Origin: Phoronis pallida | Taxonomy: Eukaryota > Phoronida > Phoronidae | Assembly (NCBI GenBank): GCA_028565715.1 | Contig: JAOXYC010185912.1 | Span: 1 to 12,534 of the forward strand | Reading direction: 5' to 3' | Length of the DNA stretch: 12,534 nt | In this document: positions 9,501 to 12,534 of the stretch, piece after piece | Position numbering within the stretch: the stretch's first letter is position 1 | Layout of the letters: every line of letters starts with the position of its first letter | The notes under the pieces: model-generated | Databases searched by the model: none | What the model saw: only the letters and a program-made list of their open reading frames with translations | Told to the model about the DNA's origin: nothing | Program-made: the position numbers and the translations under genes

Positions 9501-12500
9501 TAATGAAACCGCTAAGTGGTCATTTGTGAGTAACTATCAGCCAAACATACATCAAGTGTGATTGGAAGATCTAAGAGTTACCTAAGAGTTACTTTAATCC
9601 AGTGATTATTGAACATGCCATCACTGTTCTGAAGATTTGCTAATTTCCAAGTTTTCATCTTCGTTTTAAAACACTCATATATCTTTTTTATATTATTTTC
9701 TAATAGAATGCTTTCAATGTAAAAAAAAAAATGTTTCCAACTGCATGTCGAGTTTTATCCATGTATTTACTTTGATTTAAAACTATAATTTGTATATAAG
9801 TTATTTTTTGGGCTACTATTGCCACTAGCAACCCTTTTCAAATTCTCTAATATCTGACCCCTTTCTCTAAACAGCCCCTCGAAGCAAATCAGGTGAGTTT
9901 CCATATCAACCGAGATATGATTATGTTGCCATAGCGATCATATAAATCTGCCAACATAGCAACAGTCACCAAGTGAATTAATTGCATGGATTGGACATTG
10001 TGTGAAGAATGAAGTTTTGTGCCAAAAACCACACGCTGTGGTTGCTTGTGTTCCCCCCAATTTATGTAGTTTTGTGCCATTTATTTGTTTTGATGTGCCC
10101 TTGCCGTGGGGTGGTTTTGCAGCTTTGTGATTTTGGAAAAATAAATGAGCTGAATTTTGTTGAATGCAAAGCTGTGAGTTTTTCAGGACATAAGAGCAGC
10201 TTTGTAAATTGCAAAATTCATATTACTCAAAACGCAGTCTTGCATTCATCAAAAACTCCTCGTGCGAGTAAGGGCAGTATGGCGCCACTCATCGGGTAGA
10301 ATATAATTATATACTGGCTGTATAGCGTTAAAATTGACCGATAATATGTGGACGATCGGTAGTCTAGAGGTAAAACACCAGCACATGTAATGCGGGAGAC
10401 CTGGGTTTGATTCCCGGTCGAGAGATCCATATTTTTCTGTCTTTTCAAAAATAATACAAAATTTATTTTTTAGAAAAATAAAGCTGAATATGTTGAGTGC
10501 AAAGCTATGAATTTTCCAGTATGAACAAAGAATTATGTTTTTTGACCATGAGATTTGCAGAATATTTCTTCATCCTACGCACAGAAGAATGTTTCAATTC
10601 CATGTCATTTATATTCAATGCAAAATTATGCTTTGTAGAATTATCTAAGCTTAGAATGTGGTGTCTTAGGTTTAAGAAACACACTGTCTTGTACTTTAAT
10701 ATATTGAAGATCTGAAAGTGTTAAAGAATTTGAACTTCAATGATTCATTCATCTTGTTTAACACAGAATAAGTTTGAAAAAATGAAATGAACAAATTGAT
10801 GTTCATTTTGAAATTTCTATTTTTTCACAAATTCCAAGTTCAAAAATACCTCTGAATATTGTAATTTTTGGTTGAGATATTATAGAAAACATTTTCGATA
10901 TCGACAAATATTAAAAAGATGACACTTTAGGCAACTTACACTCAATTAATACTCACCTACGCTCACTAAAGTTGGCTACACTTCATGCACCATACAGGAT
11001 CACTTAGTATTTCTTAATTAGCAGATCTATAGTATATTTTCATTTTCAAGAATACATTAATTTTTCTTCTTCATTTTCAAAGTCACCAGCATAATAATTA
11101 TAATATTTTAATTCAACTTAACCGAAGAGCACACCAATGATTTTAACACGCCCCTCACAAGTTTCACCACTTAATTCTTTCTCAGCACACAACTTTCAGT
11201 GGTATCCATGGTGACTGGTGATATTTTCATAGAAAAATGCTGTCTTGAGATTTGATGGATAGATTTTGGTGGTTTTTACAACTACATTTCATTTTGCTTA
11301 TTTAAAAAGTGAATGGTACAATTCTAGTATAATTACTTATTCTTTTGGAAGAGTTACAATTTGAAGTGATTTGAAGGCATTGAGGGTCACTATCTATACT
11401 GTTTCTTTCCATGGTGCTTTCAAACTTGACTTCTATTCTAAAAAATGTTATTTGGAATTTCAGTAAAAATGAAAACAGATTTTTAAAAGTTGCTAATCAT
11501 TGATTTGTCACAAATCACTGAATCAGTCAAAGACAAAAAGTTTCTTTGGCCGTGATACAGGCTAGATTTAGGCAAAGTTGGACTTCTAATGACTTGCCGA
11601 ATTGGTGGTCTTGTTTGAGAAAATTGTTAAAACTAATTTGATCTGTTGTTTAGCTGATCTGATGTCAATATCCCAAATGTGTTTTTCATAGTTGCACCCA
11701 AACACATGCACACACACACACACGTAGAATAAGAGAATATCTTTGTAGAAATCCACACATTAATAATTTAGTTTTTACACAATTGATAAGTGATACACAA
11801 ATATAGCTAATAACACATAAACATGTCTTTGTATACCATATTTACATGTAGGACTGTTTATAAGTTACCATAAGTAGTTTTGTTCGCTTTGTAGGGAAGT
11901 CAATTTTGAAAGCCATAAGCTTTCCACCTCCTCATCTGCCTCGTAAGTTTCTAAGAAATGTATCAAGATTACATTGAACTGGACATTTTAATTATGTAAA
12001 GTATGTTTTAGTAATTATGAACATCAGTAAATATTGTTGTTGGTTGCATGCGACTTATGTTGATTAGCCATCTAGGGTAAATGTTATGTGTCGATTCAAG
12101 ATAGTGATGAATGTTTCGGGTTACCTACATTTTAAATTATTTCAACATTTTTTAAAGAACATTCTCTAATCTGGGCTTATCAGATAGACAAAACTATTAA
12201 ATTTTGAAAACATTCAAAATGAATTTTAAAGTTTTGTTGTAGTTTTTTCCAAAAAAATAGGTACAGCGGCCAGAATACTCTCAGGCTGGCAGAGTTTTTG
12301 AAACAGTACTTTTTATCCCAATTTTTTCATGGAAAACTACATTAATTTATTTTGACAGTGTTCAAAGTTCAAAAGTTTCGATGTTCTATGTAAAGTCCAG
12401 ATTTCTTAAATGTTTATTCTAGAACTTGTGCAATAGATATTTTATCTTGATCATTTCATCTTTCAGCTGTTGTTCGAAGTAAAACCCGTCTTTCACAGAT

Positions 12501-12534
12501 CTCTAAGCGTAATGGCAGCAACACACCGTCTACT
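385..12534 (+). CDS. Multi-exon gene for a large coiled-coil protein, possibly CCDC162-like (partial, both ends missing)
   Basis: Fifteen exons with GT-AG borders join in one frame without a stop: 385-553, 1283-1433, 2026-2163, 2649-2833, 3479-3642, 4120-4276, 5113-5213, 5723-5871, 6474-6644, 7962-8057, 8632-8820, 9313-9397, 9875-9892, 11895-11942 and 12467-12534. They encode about 630 residues (numbered here from the split codon at 385). Residues 1-215 are helical with aromatic and hydrophobic patches and no signal peptide or membrane segment. Residues about 240-560 are dense in Glu, Lys, Gln and Leu and look like coiled coil. Residues 558-630 are Pro/Ser/basic-rich and probably disordered. 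No catalytic motif is visible. The pattern recalls CCDC162/C6orf183, a large animal coiled-coil family of unknown function; this is from memory and unverified. A structural or scaffold role is inference. The gene model is secure from phase agreement; the name is not. Confidence 0.9.
797..1160 (-). mobile_element. Decayed 3' end of a non-LTR retrotransposon (LINE) in intron 1
   Basis: On the minus strand a reading frame from 1168 gives the typical C-terminal end of a LINE reverse-transcriptase protein: LHRRTN, then KRRRWRWLGHVQRM and VALRWTADGRRGRR. It is interrupted by a TGA at 956-958 and continues as PKETWRRSLEREM, then RTQWRSLVEAL, ending at a stop at 824-826. Immediately 3' is a tandem (AAGT)n tail, seen on the + strand as TACT units at 797-810. 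The in-frame stop and missing upstream 5 kb or so make this a dead 5'-truncated copy. The exact clade is uncertain. Confidence 0.85.
1283..1433 (+). CDS. Exon 2, residues 57-107
   Basis: The acceptor is ttttcttgcag and the donor is CAG|gtatgc. The first base completes Cys57 (TG|T). The translation includes KIYKADMLYPILASVARRYN, then a turn-rich segment MEPLVIPKGASEYEIRSKQ. The compact mix of Tyr, Pro and Leu looks like folded helical-bundle sequence rather than coiled coil. The exon starts with TAAG, so only the split-codon join keeps it open, which is strong evidence for the exon 1 junction. Confidence 0.92.
1711..1869. repeat. Foldback (inverted-repeat) element, about 159 bp
   Basis: The arm 1711-1754 (starting tagataa, ending ttaaattaaaatca) is complementary, with several mismatches and a small gap, to 1826-1869 (starting tgattttaatttaaa, ending ttatcta). 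The inner part of 24 bases matches at 20. The loop includes cctgatgaagg and gacacagtctggaatgtc. This is the form of a short non-autonomous foldback or MITE; no coding capacity and no clear target duplication is seen. Confidence 0.65.
1976..2020. repeat. 10-bp tandem repeat abutting the exon 3 acceptor
   Basis: About 4.5 units of a 10-base motif (gaattattat with single changes) run to within six bases of exon 3. It occupies the place of the branch point and pyrimidine tract. The repeat also contains the only obvious adenines available for a branch point. Confidence 0.8.
2026..2163 (+). CDS. Exon 3, residues 108-153
   Basis: It is 46 whole codons, phase 0 at both ends, with donor CCG|gtaatt. 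It starts LVKLLEHLEIYMIGEVQKRL, a heptad-like helix, continues with a conserved-looking MNLVIAERAREEGALPTD and ends DLWKKP. Its acceptor (tcattttcag) is preceded by a 10-bp tandem repeat instead of a clean pyrimidine tract. The symmetric phase means skipping would keep the frame. Confidence 0.92.
2276..2330 (+). mobile_element. SINE fragment: tRNA-type B box and family tail
   Basis: GGTTCGATTCC at 2286-2296 is a perfect polymerase III B box. It is followed at 2311-2329 by atttttctgtcttttcaaa, a segment shared with the SINE at 10345-10450. An A box is not convincing upstream, so the copy is probably 5'-decayed. Confidence 0.7.
2345..2455 (-). mobile_element. tRNA-derived SINE copy, minus strand
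   Basis: Read on the minus strand it has an A-box-like TAGCTCAGTTTGA (2429-2441), a decayed B box GGTTGAAACTC (2386-2396), and the tail atttttctgccgtttcaaa (2354-2373) matching the family tail at two other loci. A-to-B spacing is tRNA-like. Confidence 0.75.
2465..2560 (+). mobile_element. tRNA-derived SINE copy, plus strand, head to head with the previous one
   Basis: A box TGGCTCAGTTTGA at 2477-2489 and B box GGTTCGATTCC at 2521-2531 sit at tRNA-like spacing, followed by a short body and a T-rich run at 2551-2562. The first 40 bases are the reverse complement of 2408-2446, giving an inverted pair about 25 bp apart. It is not a functional tRNA gene: no acceptor stem closes around it. Confidence 0.75.
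2649..2833 (+). CDS. Exon 4, residues 154-215
   Basis: The acceptor is ttacttatag and the donor is GAAAA|gtgagt, with the last two bases starting Asn215. The translation begins AMKETFTITKPYVAEKYAEE, has an acidic linker (GAEVDEDAETVTF) and then a helix KDHLDRCMKSLASNVMAREK. The acidic loop between two helices suggests a folded domain boundary around residue 182. No motif for an enzyme or metal site is visible. Confidence 0.92.
2834..3478 (+). other. Intron 4, largely filled by a MITE
   Basis: Contains the inverted-repeat element at 2941-3255 and a short hairpin at about 3321-3381, where ggtataag pairs with cttatacc. No coding signal is seen. Confidence 0.7.
2941..3255. mobile_element. MITE of about 315 bp with 50-bp terminal inverted repeats
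   Basis: The first 50 bases (2941-2990, starting tgatatgtaaag) are the reverse complement of 3206-3255 with only three mismatches. The roughly 215-bp interior is more GC-rich than its surroundings, has no open reading frame, and contains a perfect TGACGTCA at 3125-3132. The high arm identity implies a fairly recent insertion. The superfamily is not recognised; a simple target duplication is not evident next to the arms. Confidence 0.85.
3479..3642 (+). CDS. Exon 5, residues 215-270, start of the long helical region
   Basis: The acceptor is tttacccccag and the donor is ATGG|gtaagt. It begins YSMYYEGLLRHHHQLLYQKE, with a three-His run, and then DVRHMHDVLQQASDNSLIDV. Nine His and many Gln residues make the composition distinct from its neighbours. 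The exon ends with one base of Glu270. Sequence just after the donor is duplicated within the intron, starting at 3650. Confidence 0.93.
3643..4119 (+). other. Intron 5, with a local duplication next to the donor
   Basis: The first 170 bases hold a direct repeat and an inverted third unit (3650-3811). From 3812 to 4119 I see only unique AT-rich sequence and the acceptor of exon 6. Confidence 0.7.
3650..3811. repeat. Diverged direct duplication plus inverted third unit
   Basis: 3650-3705 and 3725-3780 align without gaps over 56 bases (gagtaa, aagattt, ggaatta, gatttmcgaaagag) with about ten differences, a period of 75. The segment 3782-3811 is the reverse complement of the second half of the unit (accaaagatttccgaaagag), making a hairpin with 3751-3780. 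Coding sequence is not involved; the duplication starts eight bases into the intron. Confidence 0.75.
4120..4276 (+). CDS. Exon 6, residues 270-322, coiled-coil segment
   Basis: The acceptor is attttctag and the donor is TATAA|gtaaga. The first two bases complete Glu270. The translation VTALRAKVHEMRTNALTVER followed by DIRERVREDYDDLVQNLFSA is a charged helix with regular hydrophobic spacing, ending TLKAKLDEY. It leaves with two bases of Lys322. A SINE fragment lies 17 nt downstream of the exon end. Confidence 0.93.
4294..4334 (-). mobile_element. SINE tail fragment, minus strand
   Basis: On the minus strand it reads cttcaacccaatcaggttct then agatttttctgtctgttcaa, matching the end of the SINE at 2345-2400 (caactcagtcgggttcc-like segment and atttttctg tail). 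The A box is absent. It lies 17 nt past exon 6. Confidence 0.55.
4421..4680. mobile_element. Foldback MITE with a nested palindrome (family copy A)
   Basis: The outer arm 4421-4481 (aaaccaactaggaattttg, then gagtcctttgtt) is a diverged reverse complement of 4615-4680. Inside, 4506-4527 (taaagggtgatttgagagc) pairs almost perfectly with 4566-4590 (gctctcaaatcacccctttaa). The outer arms and the aaaaaatctgtaaaggg segment recur in the element at 8334-8501, so this is a repeat family. No open reading frame. Confidence 0.75.
4879..5054. repeat. Foldback element with a GAAACATGT core in each arm
   Basis: The arm 4879-4930 (aaacttgacaatg, then cgaaacatgttgcg) is complementary with gaps to 4996-5054, whose reverse complement contains tttgataatgacgagagg and gttgaaacatgtcgct. 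The shared GAAACATGT(T/C)GC block is the best conserved part. It looks like an old non-autonomous element. Confidence 0.6.
5113..5213 (+). CDS. Exon 7, residues 322-356
   Basis: The acceptor is ctgtcttcag and the donor is GGAG|gtaagt. It reads EDLHDSVYEMISKTRTEATE followed by KHAEIKKKVGFIG. Near-even Glu and Lys continue the coiled coil, with a possible short break at GFIG. The last base starts Asp356. Confidence 0.93.
5214..5722 (+). other. Intron 7, possible degenerate DNA transposon, otherwise empty
   Basis: No coding signal is seen. Near the start is agggctgcaacgggtcac (5244-5261), a sequence like hAT-type transposon ends, and at 5473-5500 a GC-rich pentamer array (CGACC/TGACC units). 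Both ends of a transposon are not demonstrable. Confidence 0.5.
5473..5500. repeat. Short GC-rich pentamer array
   Basis: About five to six units of CGACC/TGACC/CGACG stand out in AT-rich intron sequence and account for the Gly/Arg-rich reading on the other strand, which is not a gene. Confidence 0.7.
5723..5871 (+). CDS. Exon 8, residues 356-405
   Basis: The acceptor is ttctgttcgttag and the donor is AAAACG|gtagga. The exon completes Asp356, then reads ELYAENLTNKADVMRGLQQE and NHQLNKLLIKMKTMNRWKQS, a Leu-rich coiled coil. It ends AVRTGFDKT in phase 0. A lone Trp (NRWKQS) in an otherwise polar helix may mark a helix end or docking face. Confidence 0.92.
5872..6473 (+). other. Intron 8, no recognised element
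   Basis: Only a small imperfect palindrome at about 5934-5985 (cctgaag, ccgaa, then ttcgg, ttcagg) is visible. The rest is unique AT-rich sequence. A 66-codon minus-strand frame at 6190-6390 has no supporting signal. Confidence 0.6.
6474..6644 (+). CDS. Exon 9, residues 406-462, coiled coil
   Basis: It is 57 whole codons, phase 0 at both ends, with acceptor gaccttcag and donor AAAGAG|gtgggt. It reads IAELTHDGERSKKEVLEIKM, LAEEEVILNRQQIVAIRKAL and GSSEAEVTDIKKDLEKE. Heptad spacing of Ile, Leu and Val is clear after residue 415. Skipping it would keep the frame. Confidence 0.93.
6645..7961 (+). other. Intron 9, 1.3 kb, mostly unannotated
   Basis: Apart from the hairpin element near the 3' end (7774-7907) and a tiny palindrome at 6801-6823, I see nothing in it. 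Open frames at 6768-6992 and 7403-7624 are low-complexity readings of AT-rich DNA without splice sites that fit the gene. Confidence 0.6.
7774..7907. repeat. 134-bp near-perfect hairpin (foldback element or structured RNA)
   Basis: The inner arm 7793-7816 matches the reverse complement of 7854-7877 at 23 of 24 bases, and the outer arm 7774-7788 (gaaaatacatagaag) matches 7893-7907 perfectly. The arms are joined by asymmetric internal bulges (4 and 15 bases), and the loop is 37 bases with its own small gctt/aagc stem. It has no coding capacity. Confidence 0.85.
7962..8057 (+). CDS. Exon 10, residues 463-494, coiled coil
   Basis: It is 32 whole codons, phase 0, with acceptor atatcttgcag and donor AAATTG|gtaagc. 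The translation MKLKTEKEHAAMQKARSQRQ followed by LEMAKMQNVEKL is entirely charged, Met- and Gln-rich helix with no Gly or Pro. It is too short to stand alone, but it has the same phase as its neighbours and fits the coiled coil. Confidence 0.9.
8058..8631 (+). other. Intron 10, with one MITE
   Basis: Contains the foldback at 8334-8501. The flanks (8058-8330 and 8510-8620) are AT-rich unique sequence with short A runs near 8270. Confidence 0.7.
8334..8501. mobile_element. Foldback MITE (family copy B)
   Basis: The arm 8334-8394 (attcaaatcaactagaaa, gtcctttcatg-like, aacttgcatct) is the reverse complement of 8439-8501 with about ten differences. The middle holds aaaaaatctgtaaagggg. The arms and this middle segment match copy A at 4421-4680 in the same order, but copy B lacks the nested palindrome and is about 90 bp shorter. 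Confidence 0.8.
8632..8820 (+). CDS. Exon 11, residues 495-557, end of the coiled coil
   Basis: It is 63 whole codons, phase 0, with acceptor tctcctcctag and donor ACTCAG|gtaagg. It reads FEELELKELQMQSLVTEQEK, then HTRLQLLVQEKAKKDVHHIK, and ends in KLDAFNRVDDLQTQ. This is the strongest coiled-coil stretch in the window and the last before the tail. Exons 9 to 11 are all symmetric phase 0, a block that could be skipped or duplicated without breaking the frame. Confidence 0.93.
8821..9312 (+). other. Intron 11, nothing recognised
   Basis: Unique AT-rich sequence with no open frame, repeat or hairpin that I can support. Confidence 0.6.
9313..9397 (+). CDS. Exon 12, residues 558-586, start of the proline-rich tail
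   Basis: The acceptor is cttgattgacag and the donor is CACAG|gtaagt. It reads VYDMEVGMYTNRPHSVYPMV and then ISSPPPTT. Composition switches here from charged helix to Tyr/Pro/Ser-rich sequence, so the coiled coil ends at the exon 11/12 border. It leaves with the first base of Ala586. The end (ISSPPPTT) resembles the end of exon 14 (ISFPPPHLP). Confidence 0.88.
9398..9874 (+). other. Intron 12, nothing recognised
   Basis: Unique sequence apart from an A run at 9721-9731 and a short tandem echo (aagagttac, twice, around 9571-9592). Confidence 0.6.
9875..9892 (+). CDS. Exon 13, 18-nt microexon, residues 586-592
   Basis: Eighteen bases lie between an acceptor (ctctaaacag) and a strong donor (TCAG|gtgagt). 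Phase 1 on both sides, it adds APRSKS without shifting the frame, so it could be an alternative cassette. Without it, exon 12 joins exon 14 in frame. Its RSKS motif recurs as RSKT at the start of exon 15. Confidence is below that of the long exons because six codons carry little coding signal. Confidence 0.7.
10238..10267 (+). CDS. Candidate 30-nt cassette exon
   Basis: Thirty bases follow an AG at 10236-10237 and precede a donor (GCGA|gtaagg). Phase 1 on both sides, like exons 13 and 14, it would insert V plus LHSSKTPRA between them without a stop. The SKT/PR content resembles the tail. The acceptor has almost no pyrimidine tract, so this may be chance. Confidence 0.2.
10345..10450 (+). mobile_element. 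tRNA-derived SINE, most complete copy in the window
   Basis: The head resembles a Gly/Asp-type tRNA: A box TAGTCTAGAGGT at 10360-10371, the segment gcgggagacctggg, and B box GGTTTGATTCC at 10404-10414. It is followed by tatttttctgtcttttcaaa (10430-10449), the same body as the copies in intron 3. The acceptor stem does not close and the body continues past the tRNA end, so it is a SINE and not a tRNA gene. Confidence 0.78.
11702..11722. repeat. CA microsatellite
   Basis: An interrupted (CA)n run of about ten units (cacatgcacacacacacac). Confidence 0.85.
11895..11942 (+). CDS. Exon 14, 48-nt small exon, residues 592-608
   Basis: The acceptor is ttcgctttgtag and the donor is GCCTC|gtaagt. It is phase 1 on both sides and reads GKSILKAISFPPPHLP. 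It follows a 2-kb intron, the longest here. The size, symmetric phase and Pro-rich content match the neighbouring small exons and suggest alternative splicing of the tail. Confidence 0.78.
11943..12466 (+). other. Intron 14, nothing recognised
   Basis: AT-rich unique sequence ending in a good acceptor (tttcatctttcag). No repeat or frame-compatible extra exon is convincing. Confidence 0.6.
12467..12534 (+). CDS. Exon 15, residues 608-630, cut by the window edge
   Basis: The acceptor is tttcatctttcag. The first two bases complete Pro608, then VVRSKTRLSQISKRNGSNTP and ST to the last base of the window. It is basic and Ser/Thr-rich, probably disordered. No stop is seen; the gene continues outside the window. 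Confidence 0.82.
   Translation, partial: MLFEVKPVFHRSLSVMAATHRL

Larger units (their letters stand above)
9893..11894 (+). other. Intron 13, 2 kb, with a SINE and short repeats
   Basis: It holds a SINE at 10345-10450 bracketed by a diverged direct repeat (10137-10190 and 10473-10523), a candidate 30-nt exon at 10238-10267, and a CA microsatellite at 11702-11722. From 10530 to 11700 I see nothing beyond small hairpins. Confidence 0.65.

Noticed and set aside
10009-10299. 96-codon open frame in intron 13
   Set aside because: Cys/Phe/Val-rich reading of low-complexity DNA with no fitting splice sites as a whole; only the 30-nt piece at 10238-10267 is kept as a weak candidate.
10360-10424. A true tRNA gene
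   Set aside because: A and B boxes are present but the acceptor stem does not pair, and the sequence continues into a body shared with other SINE copies.

Overview
The window is metazoan nuclear DNA, AT-rich and intron-dense. One gene runs left to right across it, with GT-AG introns and short exons, and no bacterial-style operon is present. The organism is probably a marine or other aquatic invertebrate. Three signs point that way: introns of roughly 0.3 to 2 kb packed with tRNA-type SINEs, foldback MITEs and a dead LINE 3' end; no vertebrate repeats; and a protein that looks like an old animal coiled-coil family. The phylum cannot be fixed from sequence alone.

Fifteen exons on the + strand (385 to 12534) join with perfect phase agreement at all 14 junctions. 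They give about 630 residues of one open reading frame, lacking the 5' start and running off the 3' edge. Residues 1-270 (exons 1-5) form a compact, partly aromatic helical region. Residues about 240-560 (exons 5-11) are almost entirely charged, coiled-coil-type helix. From residue 558 the protein becomes a Pro/Ser/Lys/Arg-rich tail carried by very small exons (18 and 48 nt). The architecture resembles the poorly studied CCDC162/C6orf183 type of large coiled-coil protein, but this is tentative. A 24-nt microexon at 140-163 and a 30-nt cassette at 10238-10267 fit the reading frame and may be additional exons.

The introns hold the rest. Intron 1 has a decayed minus-strand LINE 3' end with an (AAGT)n tail. 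Intron 2 has a foldback element and a 10-bp tandem repeat next to the acceptor. Intron 3 holds three SINE pieces, two of them head to head. Intron 4 has a MITE with 50-bp terminal inverted repeats. Intron 5 has a 75-bp direct duplication plus an inverted third unit. Intron 6 has a SINE fragment, a foldback MITE with a nested palindrome, and a second foldback with a GAAACATGT core. Intron 7 has a possible degenerate hAT-like element. Intron 9 has a 134-bp near-perfect hairpin. Intron 10 has a second copy of the intron 6 MITE family. Intron 13 has a SINE bracketed by a short direct repeat. Introns 8, 11, 12 and 14 show nothing I can name beyond small palindromes.

No multi-gene system is visible. 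The points most worth following up are an internal protein repeat in the tail whose two units are each interrupted by a phase-1 intron at the same place, the candidate microexons, and the unusual density and diversity of inverted-repeat elements in one gene's introns.
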